Source of the DNA: a bacterium
GTDB taxonomy: Bacteria; Hinthialibacterota; Hinthialibacteria; Hinthialibacterales; Hinthialibacteraceae
Direction of reading: 5' to 3'
DNA length: 64,000 nucleotides
NCBI GenBank assembly: GCA_016125385.1
Contig: WGLV01000010.1
Coordinates: 1-64,000 of the forward strand
Position 1 is the stretch's first letter, and each line of letters opens with the position of its first letter. Of this stretch, positions 43,646 through 51,608 are shown in pieces. Made by a program: the position numbers and the translations under genes. The notes beneath the pieces were generated by a model that saw only the letters and a program-made list of their open reading frames with translations, had not been told where the DNA came from and made no database searches.

Positions 43646-44710
43646 ATGGCGAACACCGAAAACATGGAACTCATCCGAAGTTCGCTTTCACGCTTTACGC
43701 GTGAAGGCGCGTTGTACGAAACACTGGAAGGCGAAAAGATCCGCTGTTTCGCCTGCGGACACCGTTGCGTGATTCCTGAAGGCCGGCCGGGCGTGTGCCG
43801 GGTACGGTATAACGAAGACGGGCGGCTGATGGTTCCATTCGGCTATACCGCGGGCGTGCAATGCGATCCGATCGAAAAGAAGCCGTTCTTTCACGCCATG
43901 CCGGGCACGAACGCGTTGAGTTTCGGCATGCTGGGATGCGACCTGCATTGCGCCTATTGTCAAAACTGGGTGACGTCGCAAACGCTGCGCGACGCGGACG
44001 CTTCGGGCCGGATGGTTCCCATGACGGCGGAAGAAATCGTCGATCTCGCCGTACGCACCGGCGCCAGCACAGTGACCAGCACCTATAACGAACCGCTGAT
44101 CACGGCGGAATGGTCGATGGAAGTTTTCAGGCTGGCGCGCGAGCGCGGGTTGAAAACCTCTTATGTATCGAACGGCAACGGGACGCCGGAAGTCATCGAC
44201 TACATTGAGCCGTGGACGGATTTGTACAAGGTCGATCTGAAGAGTTTTCAGGATAAAAACTACCGGAAACTGGGCGGGACGCTGCAAGCCGTGCTGGATA
44301 CGATTCAGCGATTGCACGAGCGAGGTTTCTGGGTGGAGATCGTTACGCTGGTGATACCATCATTTAACGACGGCGACGAGGAACTAGGCAAGATCGCCCG
44401 ATTCATCGCATCGGTCGATCCGGCGATTCCATGGCACGTCACCGCATTTCATGAAGATTACAAAATGAGCGGTATGGGCGCCACGCAGGCGCGGACCCTG
44501 ATACGCGCGGCTGAGCGGGGCAGGGAAGCCGGGCTGAAATTCGTCTACCTTGGCAACCTGCCGGGACGCGTGGAGGGATGGGAAAACACGAACTGTCACG
44601 CATGTGATGCGATGCTGATTGAGCGCACCGGTTTTCACGTGCACCAGAATCGCCTGACAAAAGGGCGATGCCCCGATTGCGGCGAGGCGATTCCCGGCGT
44701 ATGGACCTGA
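43646..44710 (+). CDS. amrS: AmmeMemoRadiSam-system radical SAM enzyme
   Basis: A 354-residue radical SAM protein. The iron-sulfur cluster cysteines are Cys98, Cys102 and Cys105 in GMLGCDLHCAYCQNW. Upstream lies the CFACGHRCVIPEGRPGVC cysteine-rich segment and downstream the family motifs STYNEPLI and VSNGNGTPE. A C-terminal zinc-like site (NCHACDAMLIER, RCPDCGEAIPG) completes the AmrS architecture. Family members occur with AMMECR1- and MEMO-like proteins and are thought to modify a peptide or protein; neither partner adjoins here. GAGGAAATAA precedes the ATG. The next gene begins 95 bp later, after a CGGGGTT/AACCCCG palindrome. Confidence 0.93.
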   Translation: MANTENMELIRSSLSRFTREGALYETLEGEKIRCFACGHRCVIPEGRPGVCRVRYNEDGRLMVPFGYTAGVQCDPIEKKPFFHAMPGTNALSFGMLGCDLHCAYCQNWVTSQTLRDADASGRMVPMTAEEIVDLAVRTGASTVTSTYNEPLITAEWSMEVFRLARERGLKTSYVSNGNGTPEVIDYIEPWTDLYKVDLKSFQDKNYRKLGGTLQAVLDTIQRLHERGFWVEIVTLVIPSFNDGDEELGKIARFIASVDPAIPWHVTAFHEDYKMSGMGATQARTLIRAAERGREAGLKFVYLGNLPGRVEGWENTNCHACDAMLIERTGFHVHQNRLTKGRCPDCGEAIPGVWT

Positions 44711-44804
44711 GCGCGTTCGGGGTTTAACCCCGGACGAAAACAGCCGACAATAACCGCAACGGGATATCATCCCGCCATTTTCCGACAAAGGCGTCTCGGA
44801 CTCG

Positions 44805-47009
44805 ATGGAATCACTACGCTCCCGCCTGATCGCCGCGTTTCTGGGCGTCGCGCTGCTGGCCATGATCCCGGTAGCGGTGATTCCGTATTACAGTTTCAAC
44901 CAGGTCAAGCGAGAGGAACGTCACGATATTCTGCTGAACGAGACCAAAGAACTTCAGCAGATGAAGTTTCGCTATCAGAACTCGCTCGACCAGATGATTC
45001 TTCAACCCGCCGCCGATTACTTTCACCAGGTCACCTTTCCCAATCAACCCGATATCGTCGAATTAATGAAGACCGCTCCTAACGCGCGGGATAATGAAAC
45101 GCTGGCGTTTTACGGTGGTGAAAACGGCCTGATTTACGACAAAATCAAAAATTCGGTGCCGAAGAGCGATTACCGATTGCTGACGTTGCCGGAATACCGG
45201 GACATGTTGAAGTGGATGAAGCATCGGGACCGGATGTATGAAGAAAACGGAAAAGTCTACCAATGGCAGGCGCGTTCGCTGATGAGCGGATCGCACCGCA
45301 ACGACATGCAAGTAGTCGGGGCGCTCTTTCTGCGCACCGTGCTCTTTGAGAAGAACCCGGACGACAGCGGCAATAGCCCCAAGGCGACGAAAATCGCGCC
45401 CTTCATGCAGGAACTTCCGTTTGAAATCGTAAACGCGCGCCCTTCGCTGTTTGAAGGCCATATTCCTCAAGACGCGATGGAGAAGCTGTTCGACTTTGAC
45501 GGCGATGGGGAGTTCAGCCAGGTGGAACTGACGAAAGTGGAACTGCCGTTCATCGAAAACGGCTCGCCGGTTCACGTGATTTTGCAGAGCGTGCTCAATC
45601 AGGACGGGAAACCAACGGCGGTATTCGTTCACTTCAGACCGGTGGTTGAAATCTGGGTCATGACTTACCGGGCTACGCAGATCAGTTTTCTGGTGACGCT
45701 CTGCGTCATCATTCTGATCGCCGTGCTGATAGCGCGTTCGATCGCGGCGCCATTACACCGGCTGGCTTCGGCGTCGCACTCAATGGCGCAAGGCGACTTC
45801 AACGTGCGGATCGAGGAAACGGACACCGAAGAACAGCGCATCATGAGTTCCGCGTTCAACCGCATGGCGGAACGCATTCAACGGCAGATTCAGAAACTCA
45901 ACGAAAAAACCAGCGAACTGGAATCGAGCAACCGCGAACTGGCTCAGACTCACCGCTTTCTGCAGAACGTGCTTGGAAACATCTCCAGCGGCGTGATCAG
46001 CGTGGACCGTGAAGGCGTCATTCGCCTGATGAACCCGGCCGCGGTGCGCGTATTCGGGATGAACGAGTATGACGGGAAGCGCTTCGCCGAGGTTTCTCCC
46101 TCGCCGCGCTTCAGCGAACTGGTGCAAAAGGCGCTTGGCGGCGGAGCATCCATCTATGAACGAGAGATCGCCTGCCGGATCGGCGGCGACCAGGAGAAGC
46201 CGTTGCAGATCAGCGCGTTGCCGCTGATGCAGGACGGGGAACCCACCGGGTTGGTTGTTACGTTTCACGACCTGTCGGATATCCGCAAGCTGGAGGAACA
46301 GGTAAGGCGTCAGGACCGTCTGGCTTCGCTGGGGCGGATGTCGGCGGGCGTCGCGCACGAGATTCGCAATCCACTGGGCATTATCCGGGGATCAGCGCAA
46401 TTGTTGAACAAACGATTCGGCGGGCAGCCTGGCGAAGAAGGTCTGTCAGAATTCATTATTGAAGAAGTGAATCGCCTTTCGCGCGTGGTGAACGATTTTC
46501 TCATGTTCGCCCGGCCGCCCGAACCCATCATCGATGAAGTGGAGCCAAGCGAGCTGGTCGAACAGATATACGCTTACGCACAACCGCAAGACGGTGAAAC
46601 CGAATTTCATATTGAAACCGAAATCGAACCCGATCTGCCGCCGCTCGCGGTCGACGCGGCGCTGTGCAAGGAAGCGTTTTTGAACCTGATCATCAACGCG
46701 CAACAGGCAATGCCGAAAGGCGGCGCCATCACCATCCGGGCGGCGCGGCGCAACGCGGAAAGCGTGGCGCTGGAAGTACGCGATCAGGGATCGGGGATCT
46801 CGCCGGAGCAGATCGACCGGATTTTCGATCCGTTCTATACCTCAAAGGATAATGGAACCGGGCTGGGGCTTTCGCTGGTTCACCAGATTATTTCAAGCCA
46901 GGGCGGGCAAATCGAAGTGGAAAGCGTCGTGGATCAGGGCAGCATATTCCGGGTGATTCTGCCGACATACGCCTCCTATAGCACGCTGGTCAACGCCGAC
47001 GTCATTTAG
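44805..47009 (+). CDS. Membrane histidine kinase with an EF-hand-like loop in the sensor region
   Basis: A 734-residue kinase. TM1 spans residues 8-27 and TM2 about 290-310, enclosing a periplasmic sensor of about 260 residues. Within it, residues 230-241 read DFDGDGEFSQVE, a nearly canonical EF-hand calcium loop (Asp at 1, 3, 5, Gly at 6, Glu at 12). HAMP follows (IAAPLHRLASASHSMAQGDF), then a PAS domain (about 385-490), the HisKA domain with His518 in GVAHEIRNPLG, and the HATPase (FLNLIINAQQAMP, DQGSGISPEQIDRIFDPFYT, GTGLGLSLV). The kinase core is of the NtrB/AtoS type, which usually pairs with sigma-54 activators. No regulator gene is adjacent. GNAT follows after 20 bp. Confidence 0.93.
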   Translation: MESLRSRLIAAFLGVALLAMIPVAVIPYYSFNQVKREERHDILLNETKELQQMKFRYQNSLDQMILQPAADYFHQVTFPNQPDIVELMKTAPNARDNETLAFYGGENGLIYDKIKNSVPKSDYRLLTLPEYRDMLKWMKHRDRMYEENGKVYQWQARSLMSGSHRNDMQVVGALFLRTVLFEKNPDDSGNSPKATKIAPFMQELPFEIVNARPSLFEGHIPQDAMEKLFDFDGDGEFSQVELTKVELPFIENGSPVHVILQSVLNQDGKPTAVFVHFRPVVEIWVMTYRATQISFLVTLCVIILIAVLIARSIAAPLHRLASASHSMAQGDFNVRIEETDTEEQRIMSSAFNRMAERIQRQIQKLNEKTSELESSNRELAQTHRFLQNVLGNISSGVISVDREGVIRLMNPAAVRVFGMNEYDGKRFAEVSPSPRFSELVQKALGGGASIYEREIACRIGGDQEKPLQISALPLMQDGEPTGLVVTFHDLSDIRKLEEQVRRQDRLASLGRMSAGVAHEIRNPLGIIRGSAQLLNKRFGGQPGEEGLSEFIIEEVNRLSRVVNDFLMFARPPEPIIDEVEPSELVEQIYAYAQPQDGETEFHIETEIEPDLPPLAVDAALCKEAFLNLIINAQQAMPKGGAITIRAARRNAESVALEVRDQGSGISPEQIDRIFDPFYTSKDNGTGLGLSLVHQIISSQGGQIEVESVVDQGSIFRVILPTYASYSTLVNADVI

Positions 47010-47029
47010 ACCCAACGGAACCTCGATTC

Positions 47030-47488
47030 ATGAAACCAACCACTATTGATGGAATCGAACTGACTCTCAGGATCGCCGCGCTGGAGGAGATCATTCAATT
47101 GAGGCATGACGTATTAATTGTGGGGACGAATCGAACATCTCCCGAATTTGACGGCGATCGCAACGAATTAACGCGGCATTATGGAGCGTTCCGCGATGAG
47201 AAATGCGTGTGTTGTCTCAGCCTGATGGCGTCACGATGGGAAAATCACGACGCCTGGCAGCTGCGCGGGATGGCGACGCGGTCTGAATGGCGGGGACGCG
47301 GCGCGGGCGGCGCGCTGTTGAGATACGCGCTGAACGACGCGGCGCAATCGAACGGGGTCAGGCGGTTCTGGTGTAACGCGCGGACGAACGCGGTCCGATT
47401 CTATCAACGCCAGGGCTGGCGCCTGGCATCGGATGAGTTCGACATCGAGGGCGTGGGGCCGCATTATCGAATGACCACGCAATCGTAA
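47030..47488 (+). CDS. GNAT-family N-acetyltransferase
   Basis: A 152-residue acetyltransferase. The acetyl-CoA pyrophosphate loop is present as RSEWRGRGAGGALL (R/Q-x-x-G-x-G/A). It is followed by the C-terminal motif NARTNAVRFYQRQGWR, typical of the ElaA-like and general GNAT fold. The acceptor is unknown. It begins 20 bp after the histidine kinase stop, so it is probably co-transcribed with it, and ends 33 bp from the convergent fucosidase gene. Confidence 0.9.
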   Translation: MKPTTIDGIELTLRIAALEEIIQLRHDVLIVGTNRTSPEFDGDRNELTRHYGAFRDEKCVCCLSLMASRWENHDAWQLRGMATRSEWRGRGAGGALLRYALNDAAQSNGVRRFWCNARTNAVRFYQRQGWRLASDEFDIEGVGPHYRMTTQS

Positions 47489-47521
47489 GCCGGAAAGCCA
47501 ACGTTCACCCCAATCGCTTCA

Positions 47522-48841
47522 TCAGGGAATTACTTCGGCGCTGGTGATTTTGAAGACGATCGGGTTGGGCCATTTTCGGTCGTTATAGATACGTTGCGCA
47601 CGCGTGGCGGTGATTCGCAAGGCTCCGTCTTCCATACTCCATGCCGTTTCAGGTTTTGCGCCGGGTTGATACTCCAGCACTTCCCCCGATTGGCCCAGTA
47701 AATCAACTTTCGTGTCATCATTCACGCTAACGTGCGACAGCGTAATGCTTTTGCGTTCACCGTAATCCCAAGCAGGCCCCATCACGATCGCGTAGACAAC
47801 GTTTTCATCTTTTTTCCGCGTGAACCAGACGTCGCCTTCATGGGTAATCGCACATGGACGGACTCCATAAATACACTCGCCATTGATGAACATCCATAGA
47901 GCGAGTTCGCGGAGACGTTCTTCCTGTTCGATGGGGAGTTCGCCGTCAGGTTTGGGGCCGACATTGAGCAGAAGATTGCCTCCCTTGGCGCGGGTTTCAA
48001 CCAGCATCTCAATAATCTTGCGTCCGGATTTATATTGCTCATTGGTGGGCTTGTACTGCCATTGTGTACCCATGGTAAAGCATGATTCCCACGGCTGATC
48101 GAGCGGTTTGCCGGGGATTTCCTGTTCGGGCGTTTCGATAGCGCCGCGAGTAATGACCATGTCTGGTTGCAGGTTCCAGCAGAATGGCGCAAGCCCCGCG
48201 CTCTGGTTGCCCTTCATGAAACCGTCGATGAAAAGCAGATCGACCGGTCCGTAATTCGTCAACAGTTCACGCATCTGGCTTCGGTCGTATTCCATCAGAG
48301 GTTGATACCGATGAGGCATCTGGTTTTCATCGCGATTCACTCTGAACCCCTGGTTGTACATGAACTGGAAATCATCCGGCGAATAATAAAAACCCACAGC
48401 AATGTTTTGCGCGCGAAAGGCGCGAACAATTTCCGCCGTGATATCGCGGCCAAAGGGCGTATTCATGCAGTCGAATTCCGTCGTCTCTGAATCGAACATG
48501 CAGAAGCCGCTGTGATGTTTGGTGGTGAAGACGACGTACCGAAAACCCGCCAACCGGGCCAGCGCGGCCCAGTCATCGGCGTTGAACTTGCGCGGGTTGA
48601 AGGTTTTCGGAAGGTCATGAATAAAACGATCCATATAGTCATCGGACGCGCCCACCATGCTATGGCTGATGACGGAGCCTAACTGGCTATCGACGCTCCA
48701 ATGAATGAACAGTCCCAGACCAAGATCACGAAACCATTCAAGCCGCTCCGGCTTATTCGCGGGTTCCGCCGCAGACACGCCAGAGGCCAGGGCAAGCATC
48801 ATTACAAAAGCGACCAATCGAGGTGAAAAAGATGGTCTCAC
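47522..48841 (-). CDS. Secreted alpha-L-fucosidase, GH29
   Basis: A 439-residue exported glycosidase with signal peptide (MRPSFSPRLVAFVMMLALAS, cleavage near VSAA). The GH29 landmarks are present: FIHWSVDSQLGS, VVFTTKHHSGFCMFDS, GFYYSPDDF and the nucleophile Asp206 in DLLFIDGF, followed by RGAIETPEQEIPG and GGNLLLNVGPKPDGELP. It releases L-fucose from glycans by a retaining mechanism. The sulfatase gene immediately upstream on the same strand ends 10 bp before it, so the pair forms an operon suited to sulfated fucans or fucosylated glycans. Activity on a sulfated substrate is inference from this pairing. Confidence 0.95.
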   Translation of the reverse strand: MRPSFSPRLVAFVMMLALASGVSAAEPANKPERLEWFRDLGLGLFIHWSVDSQLGSVISHSMVGASDDYMDRFIHDLPKTFNPRKFNADDWAALARLAGFRYVVFTTKHHSGFCMFDSETTEFDCMNTPFGRDITAEIVRAFRAQNIAVGFYYSPDDFQFMYNQGFRVNRDENQMPHRYQPLMEYDRSQMRELLTNYGPVDLLFIDGFMKGNQSAGLAPFCWNLQPDMVITRGAIETPEQEIPGKPLDQPWESCFTMGTQWQYKPTNEQYKSGRKIIEMLVETRAKGGNLLLNVGPKPDGELPIEQEERLRELALWMFINGECIYGVRPCAITHEGDVWFTRKKDENVVYAIVMGPAWDYGERKSITLSHVSVNDDTKVDLLGQSGEVLEYQPGAKPETAWSMEDGALRITATRAQRIYNDRKWPNPIVFKITSAEVIP

Positions 48842-48851
48842 GCCAAGCCTC

Positions 48852-50288
48852 CTACTTATGCGCGCCGGCGGAATCGCCAGCCCATTCCGGTTTGTAATCG
48901 GGATTCAGCGTGGGCATCTGGGCGTCGACTTTTTTGCGCCAGTCGATCAGCATGCGGTGAAGTTCATCACGGATAGCCGGTTGTTGTGAAGCGAGGTCGT
49001 ATGATTCGCCAATATCGTCATGCAGGTTGTAGAGTTCGAGATGGCCGTCTTCGAAAAATTCGATCAGCCGCCAGTCACCCCTGCGTATCGCGCTGTAAGG
49101 CGTGGCGCCGCCGGGGTGATAGTGGGGATAATGCCAAAAGAGCGCTTCGCGCTCGATGGTTCCCGATTCCCGGAGGAGAGGCAGAAGGCTGACCCCATCG
49201 ATGGATGGTTTGGCTTCTTCTGGGATCGGAATGTTTAACGCATCGAGAATGGTCGGGAAGAAATCGGCGCTGATCGCCGGCGTATCGCAAACCGAACCAG
49301 GCCGGACCTTACCCGGCCACCGGACGATCATCGGTTCACGTACCCCGCCTTCATACGCGGAACCCTTTCCATCGCGCAGCGGCAAATTACTTGTGACGGG
49401 AATCAGACCGCCGTTATCACCCGTAAACAGGATCAACGTGTTATCCGCCAAGCCGTGGCGGTCCAACTCATCCAATACACGGCCGACGGCGTCATCGACG
49501 CTGTTGACCATCGCGGCGTATTCCGGATTTTTTTGATCCATGCCCGGCTGAATGAGTTTGCGGTATTTTTCGGTATAGTCTTTTTTGCCCTGTATTGGCG
49601 TATGGACGGCGAAGAAGGGAAGGTACAGGAAAAACGGATTGTTCGCGTTCGATTCAATAAACTTGCAGGCTTCCGCAGCCATGCGGTCGGTCAGGTTTTC
49701 ACCATCCGGCCCGTTTTCAAGGGTGGGGATGTTATAGGGCGAGAAGTAGCGAGGCGGTTGGCCTTTTTCGGTTCCAGCCACATTGAGATCAAACCCCTGA
49801 GTTTCAGGAAGGTAGCCATCACCGCCAAGGTGCCATTTCCCGATACTGGCGCTGGTATAGCCATGCGGCTTGAGCGCCTCGGCGATCGTGACCGCTTCGT
49901 GCGGCAGGTGGAGATTAAAATCGGGGACGCGCAGTTTGGCCCAGGGACGCTTGTGGCCCGCGATCCAGTCCGTCAGATGAAGCCGGGCGGGATATTGACC
50001 GGTCAGCAGGCTGGCGCGAGTAGGAGAGCAGACCGTGCAGGAGGCATAGGCCTGAGTGAATTTCATGCCTTGCGAGGCAAGGCGGTCGATGTTGGGCGTA
50101 AGGTACAACTGGGCGTTAAAACATCCGACATCCGTCCAACCGAGATCGTCGACAAGAAAAACGACCACGTTCAGAGGCTTTTCCGCCGAACGGGCGGCGG
50201 GCGACGCGAAGCTGGATACCGCCGCGCCCGCACATAACGCGGCCGTGCTTCTCAAAAACGATCTGCGAGACGTGGTCGATTGATTCAT
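48852..50288 (-). CDS. Tat-exported sulfatase, formylglycine Cys type
   Basis: A 478-residue type I sulfatase. The ATG at 50288 gives a Tat signal (SRRSFLR at 7-13, then a hydrophobic stretch ending near ARSA). The metal-binding DD lies in FLVDDLGW, and the modification site is Cys87 in C-S-P-T-R (CTVCSPTRASLLTG), to be converted to formylglycine. KWHLGG and FTGDNGGL complete the family motifs. Folding and Cys modification in the cytoplasm before Tat export is consistent with the leader. It hydrolyses sulfate esters, and the downstream GH29 gene in the same operon suggests a sulfated, fucose-containing polysaccharide. The modifying enzyme gene is not in this window. Confidence 0.95.
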   Translation of the reverse strand: MNQSTTSRRSFLRSTAALCAGAAVSSFASPAARSAEKPLNVVVFLVDDLGWTDVGCFNAQLYLTPNIDRLASQGMKFTQAYASCTVCSPTRASLLTGQYPARLHLTDWIAGHKRPWAKLRVPDFNLHLPHEAVTIAEALKPHGYTSASIGKWHLGGDGYLPETQGFDLNVAGTEKGQPPRYFSPYNIPTLENGPDGENLTDRMAAEACKFIESNANNPFFLYLPFFAVHTPIQGKKDYTEKYRKLIQPGMDQKNPEYAAMVNSVDDAVGRVLDELDRHGLADNTLILFTGDNGGLIPVTSNLPLRDGKGSAYEGGVREPMIVRWPGKVRPGSVCDTPAISADFFPTILDALNIPIPEEAKPSIDGVSLLPLLRESGTIEREALFWHYPHYHPGGATPYSAIRRGDWRLIEFFEDGHLELYNLHDDIGESYDLASQQPAIRDELHRMLIDWRKKVDAQMPTLNPDYKPEWAGDSAGAHK

Positions 50289-50484
50289 TTGTCTTATCCC
50301 CATCCAGTTTGGTATTTTTGTTCTCCATCATCAAATACGACGCGGCTCGAATCAAGGCGAAAGAGCCGGGAAGCCGTCTTGACAAAGCAGCCGGACTATA
50401 TTTTTCGATACGTGAACGTAACTATATACTAATGACATAACTGAAATGACGCCATTGTGGATCGATATCAATTCGGCTGGTTTC

Positions 50485-50718
50485 ATGAATTCATACGTTA
50501 ACGCTCTGGAACAGTTTCTCGCCCGGTATATCGGGGCACAGGCCGCTCATCACTGTCTGTTGCGATTTTGCGCGAAGCGGAATCTTCAAATCAACGACCT
50601 GAATCCGTTGTACAATCATGATCTAGGCATATTTTTGCGCGACAATCTTTCGGTTTTCACCGGAAACCGGCGAGCGCACGCCATCATGGGTCAACTCGCG
50701 CGAGCCGCGCAAACCTGA
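50485..50718 (+). CDS. Small helical protein of unknown function
   Basis: A 77-residue predicted all-helical protein starting at the ATG at 50485. The pattern LEQFLARYIGAQAAHHCLLR, a Cys-rich turn, IND-L, DLGIFLRDNLSVFTGNRRAH resembles small helical domains that precede or accompany signalling proteins, but I cannot name a family. An in-frame ATG at 50446 would add 13 residues. It is 10 bp upstream of the eight-helix membrane protein gene and likely in one operon with it. No Shine-Dalgarno of note. Confidence 0.55.
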   Translation: MNSYVNALEQFLARYIGAQAAHHCLLRFCAKRNLQINDLNPLYNHDLGIFLRDNLSVFTGNRRAHAIMGQLARAAQT

Positions 50719-50728
50719 GGGATTCACC

Positions 50729-51529
50729 ATGCCGCTGATCGGCGTTCTGATTTATATCGCCATCGACGTATTTATCTATTCCACACGGCCCATGCCAGAA
50801 AACGTCATGGCCGTCTATGCGGATACGATGATCGCGGGAGCCTGCCTGATCGCGGCGGTTTCGATCTATCTCGCGGCGGGCAAATTTGATCGGAGCGACA
50901 TCAACCGGCGTCCCTGGCAATGGATGTCATACGGATTGGCGCTGTCATTTTTCGGAAAGGTGATCTACATCATACTGAGGCAGGTTTCCCGGTTTGACCC
51001 TTTCCCCTGCTTGGGAGATCTGTTTCTGTTATCGGGCGACCTGACATTTTTATGGGGGTTGTGGATTTTCGCGCGCGCGTGTTTGAGGAAGGATTTTGTT
51101 CCACCATATTCAGGTCAAATTCCCTCGGTGGCGATCTCGATGATCGCGCTATTCTTCACCAGCGCCTGCGTGATCGTTCCGGTGTTCAGTATGCGCAGCG
51201 ATCCCCTGACCGAACGCTGGATCGCAATTCTGTATCCGATCCTCGATATCGCGGCGTTAAGCCTGAGCGCCCGTCTGGCCTGTCTGTTCTGGTCGCTCAG
51301 ACAACCCCCCATCGCCCGTTCCTGGTTTATTCTCGCACTGGCTTATGTATTATTGAACACAGCGGACAGTTTTCACGGTTTTCTGGAAGTCATGCATCTC
51401 TATCACCCTTACCACTGGATCAATCTGACGTGGGTGATAGCCTATCTGCTGATCGCGAACGCGGGCCTGACGCAGATTCGACTGTTAACTCACCTCGATG
51501 AAACCGCATCCTCCGAAATTCCATCTTAA
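50729..51529 (+). CDS. Multi-pass membrane protein of unknown function
   Basis: A 266-residue integral membrane protein with about eight hydrophobic helices (roughly at 2-18, 30-52, 62-84, 92-116, 128-150, 165-190, 198-215 and 228-252). Helix 4 region CLGDLFLLSGDLTFLWGLWI and the last loops (DSFHGFLEVMHLYHPYHWIN) hold charged and His residues within or near the membrane. The pattern is reminiscent of N-terminal sensor modules of membrane-bound signalling proteins, but no kinase or cyclase output follows. It ends 80 bp before the molybdate/tungstate operon and may be read as a separate unit. Function unknown. Confidence 0.7.
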   Translation: MPLIGVLIYIAIDVFIYSTRPMPENVMAVYADTMIAGACLIAAVSIYLAAGKFDRSDINRRPWQWMSYGLALSFFGKVIYIILRQVSRFDPFPCLGDLFLLSGDLTFLWGLWIFARACLRKDFVPPYSGQIPSVAISMIALFFTSACVIVPVFSMRSDPLTERWIAILYPILDIAALSLSARLACLFWSLRQPPIARSWFILALAYVLLNTADSFHGFLEVMHLYHPYHWINLTWVIAYLLIANAGLTQIRLLTHLDETASSEIPS

Positions 51530-51608
51530 TAGAAACTGAACACGCTGGGAGTTTGATTAGACGCCGCGCTCGTCATTTAATTAGAAACCACAAGTTTGAG
51601 GACTATTC

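Noticed and set aside
44718-44732. CGGGGTT/AACCCCG palindrome between amrS and the histidine kinase gene as a terminator
   Set aside because: No T-run follows and the loop is one base; it could equally be a protein-binding site or chance.
50304-50484. Riboswitch or structured leader before the small helical protein gene
   Set aside because: The stretch is AT-rich with no clear stem-loop order or known riboswitch core.
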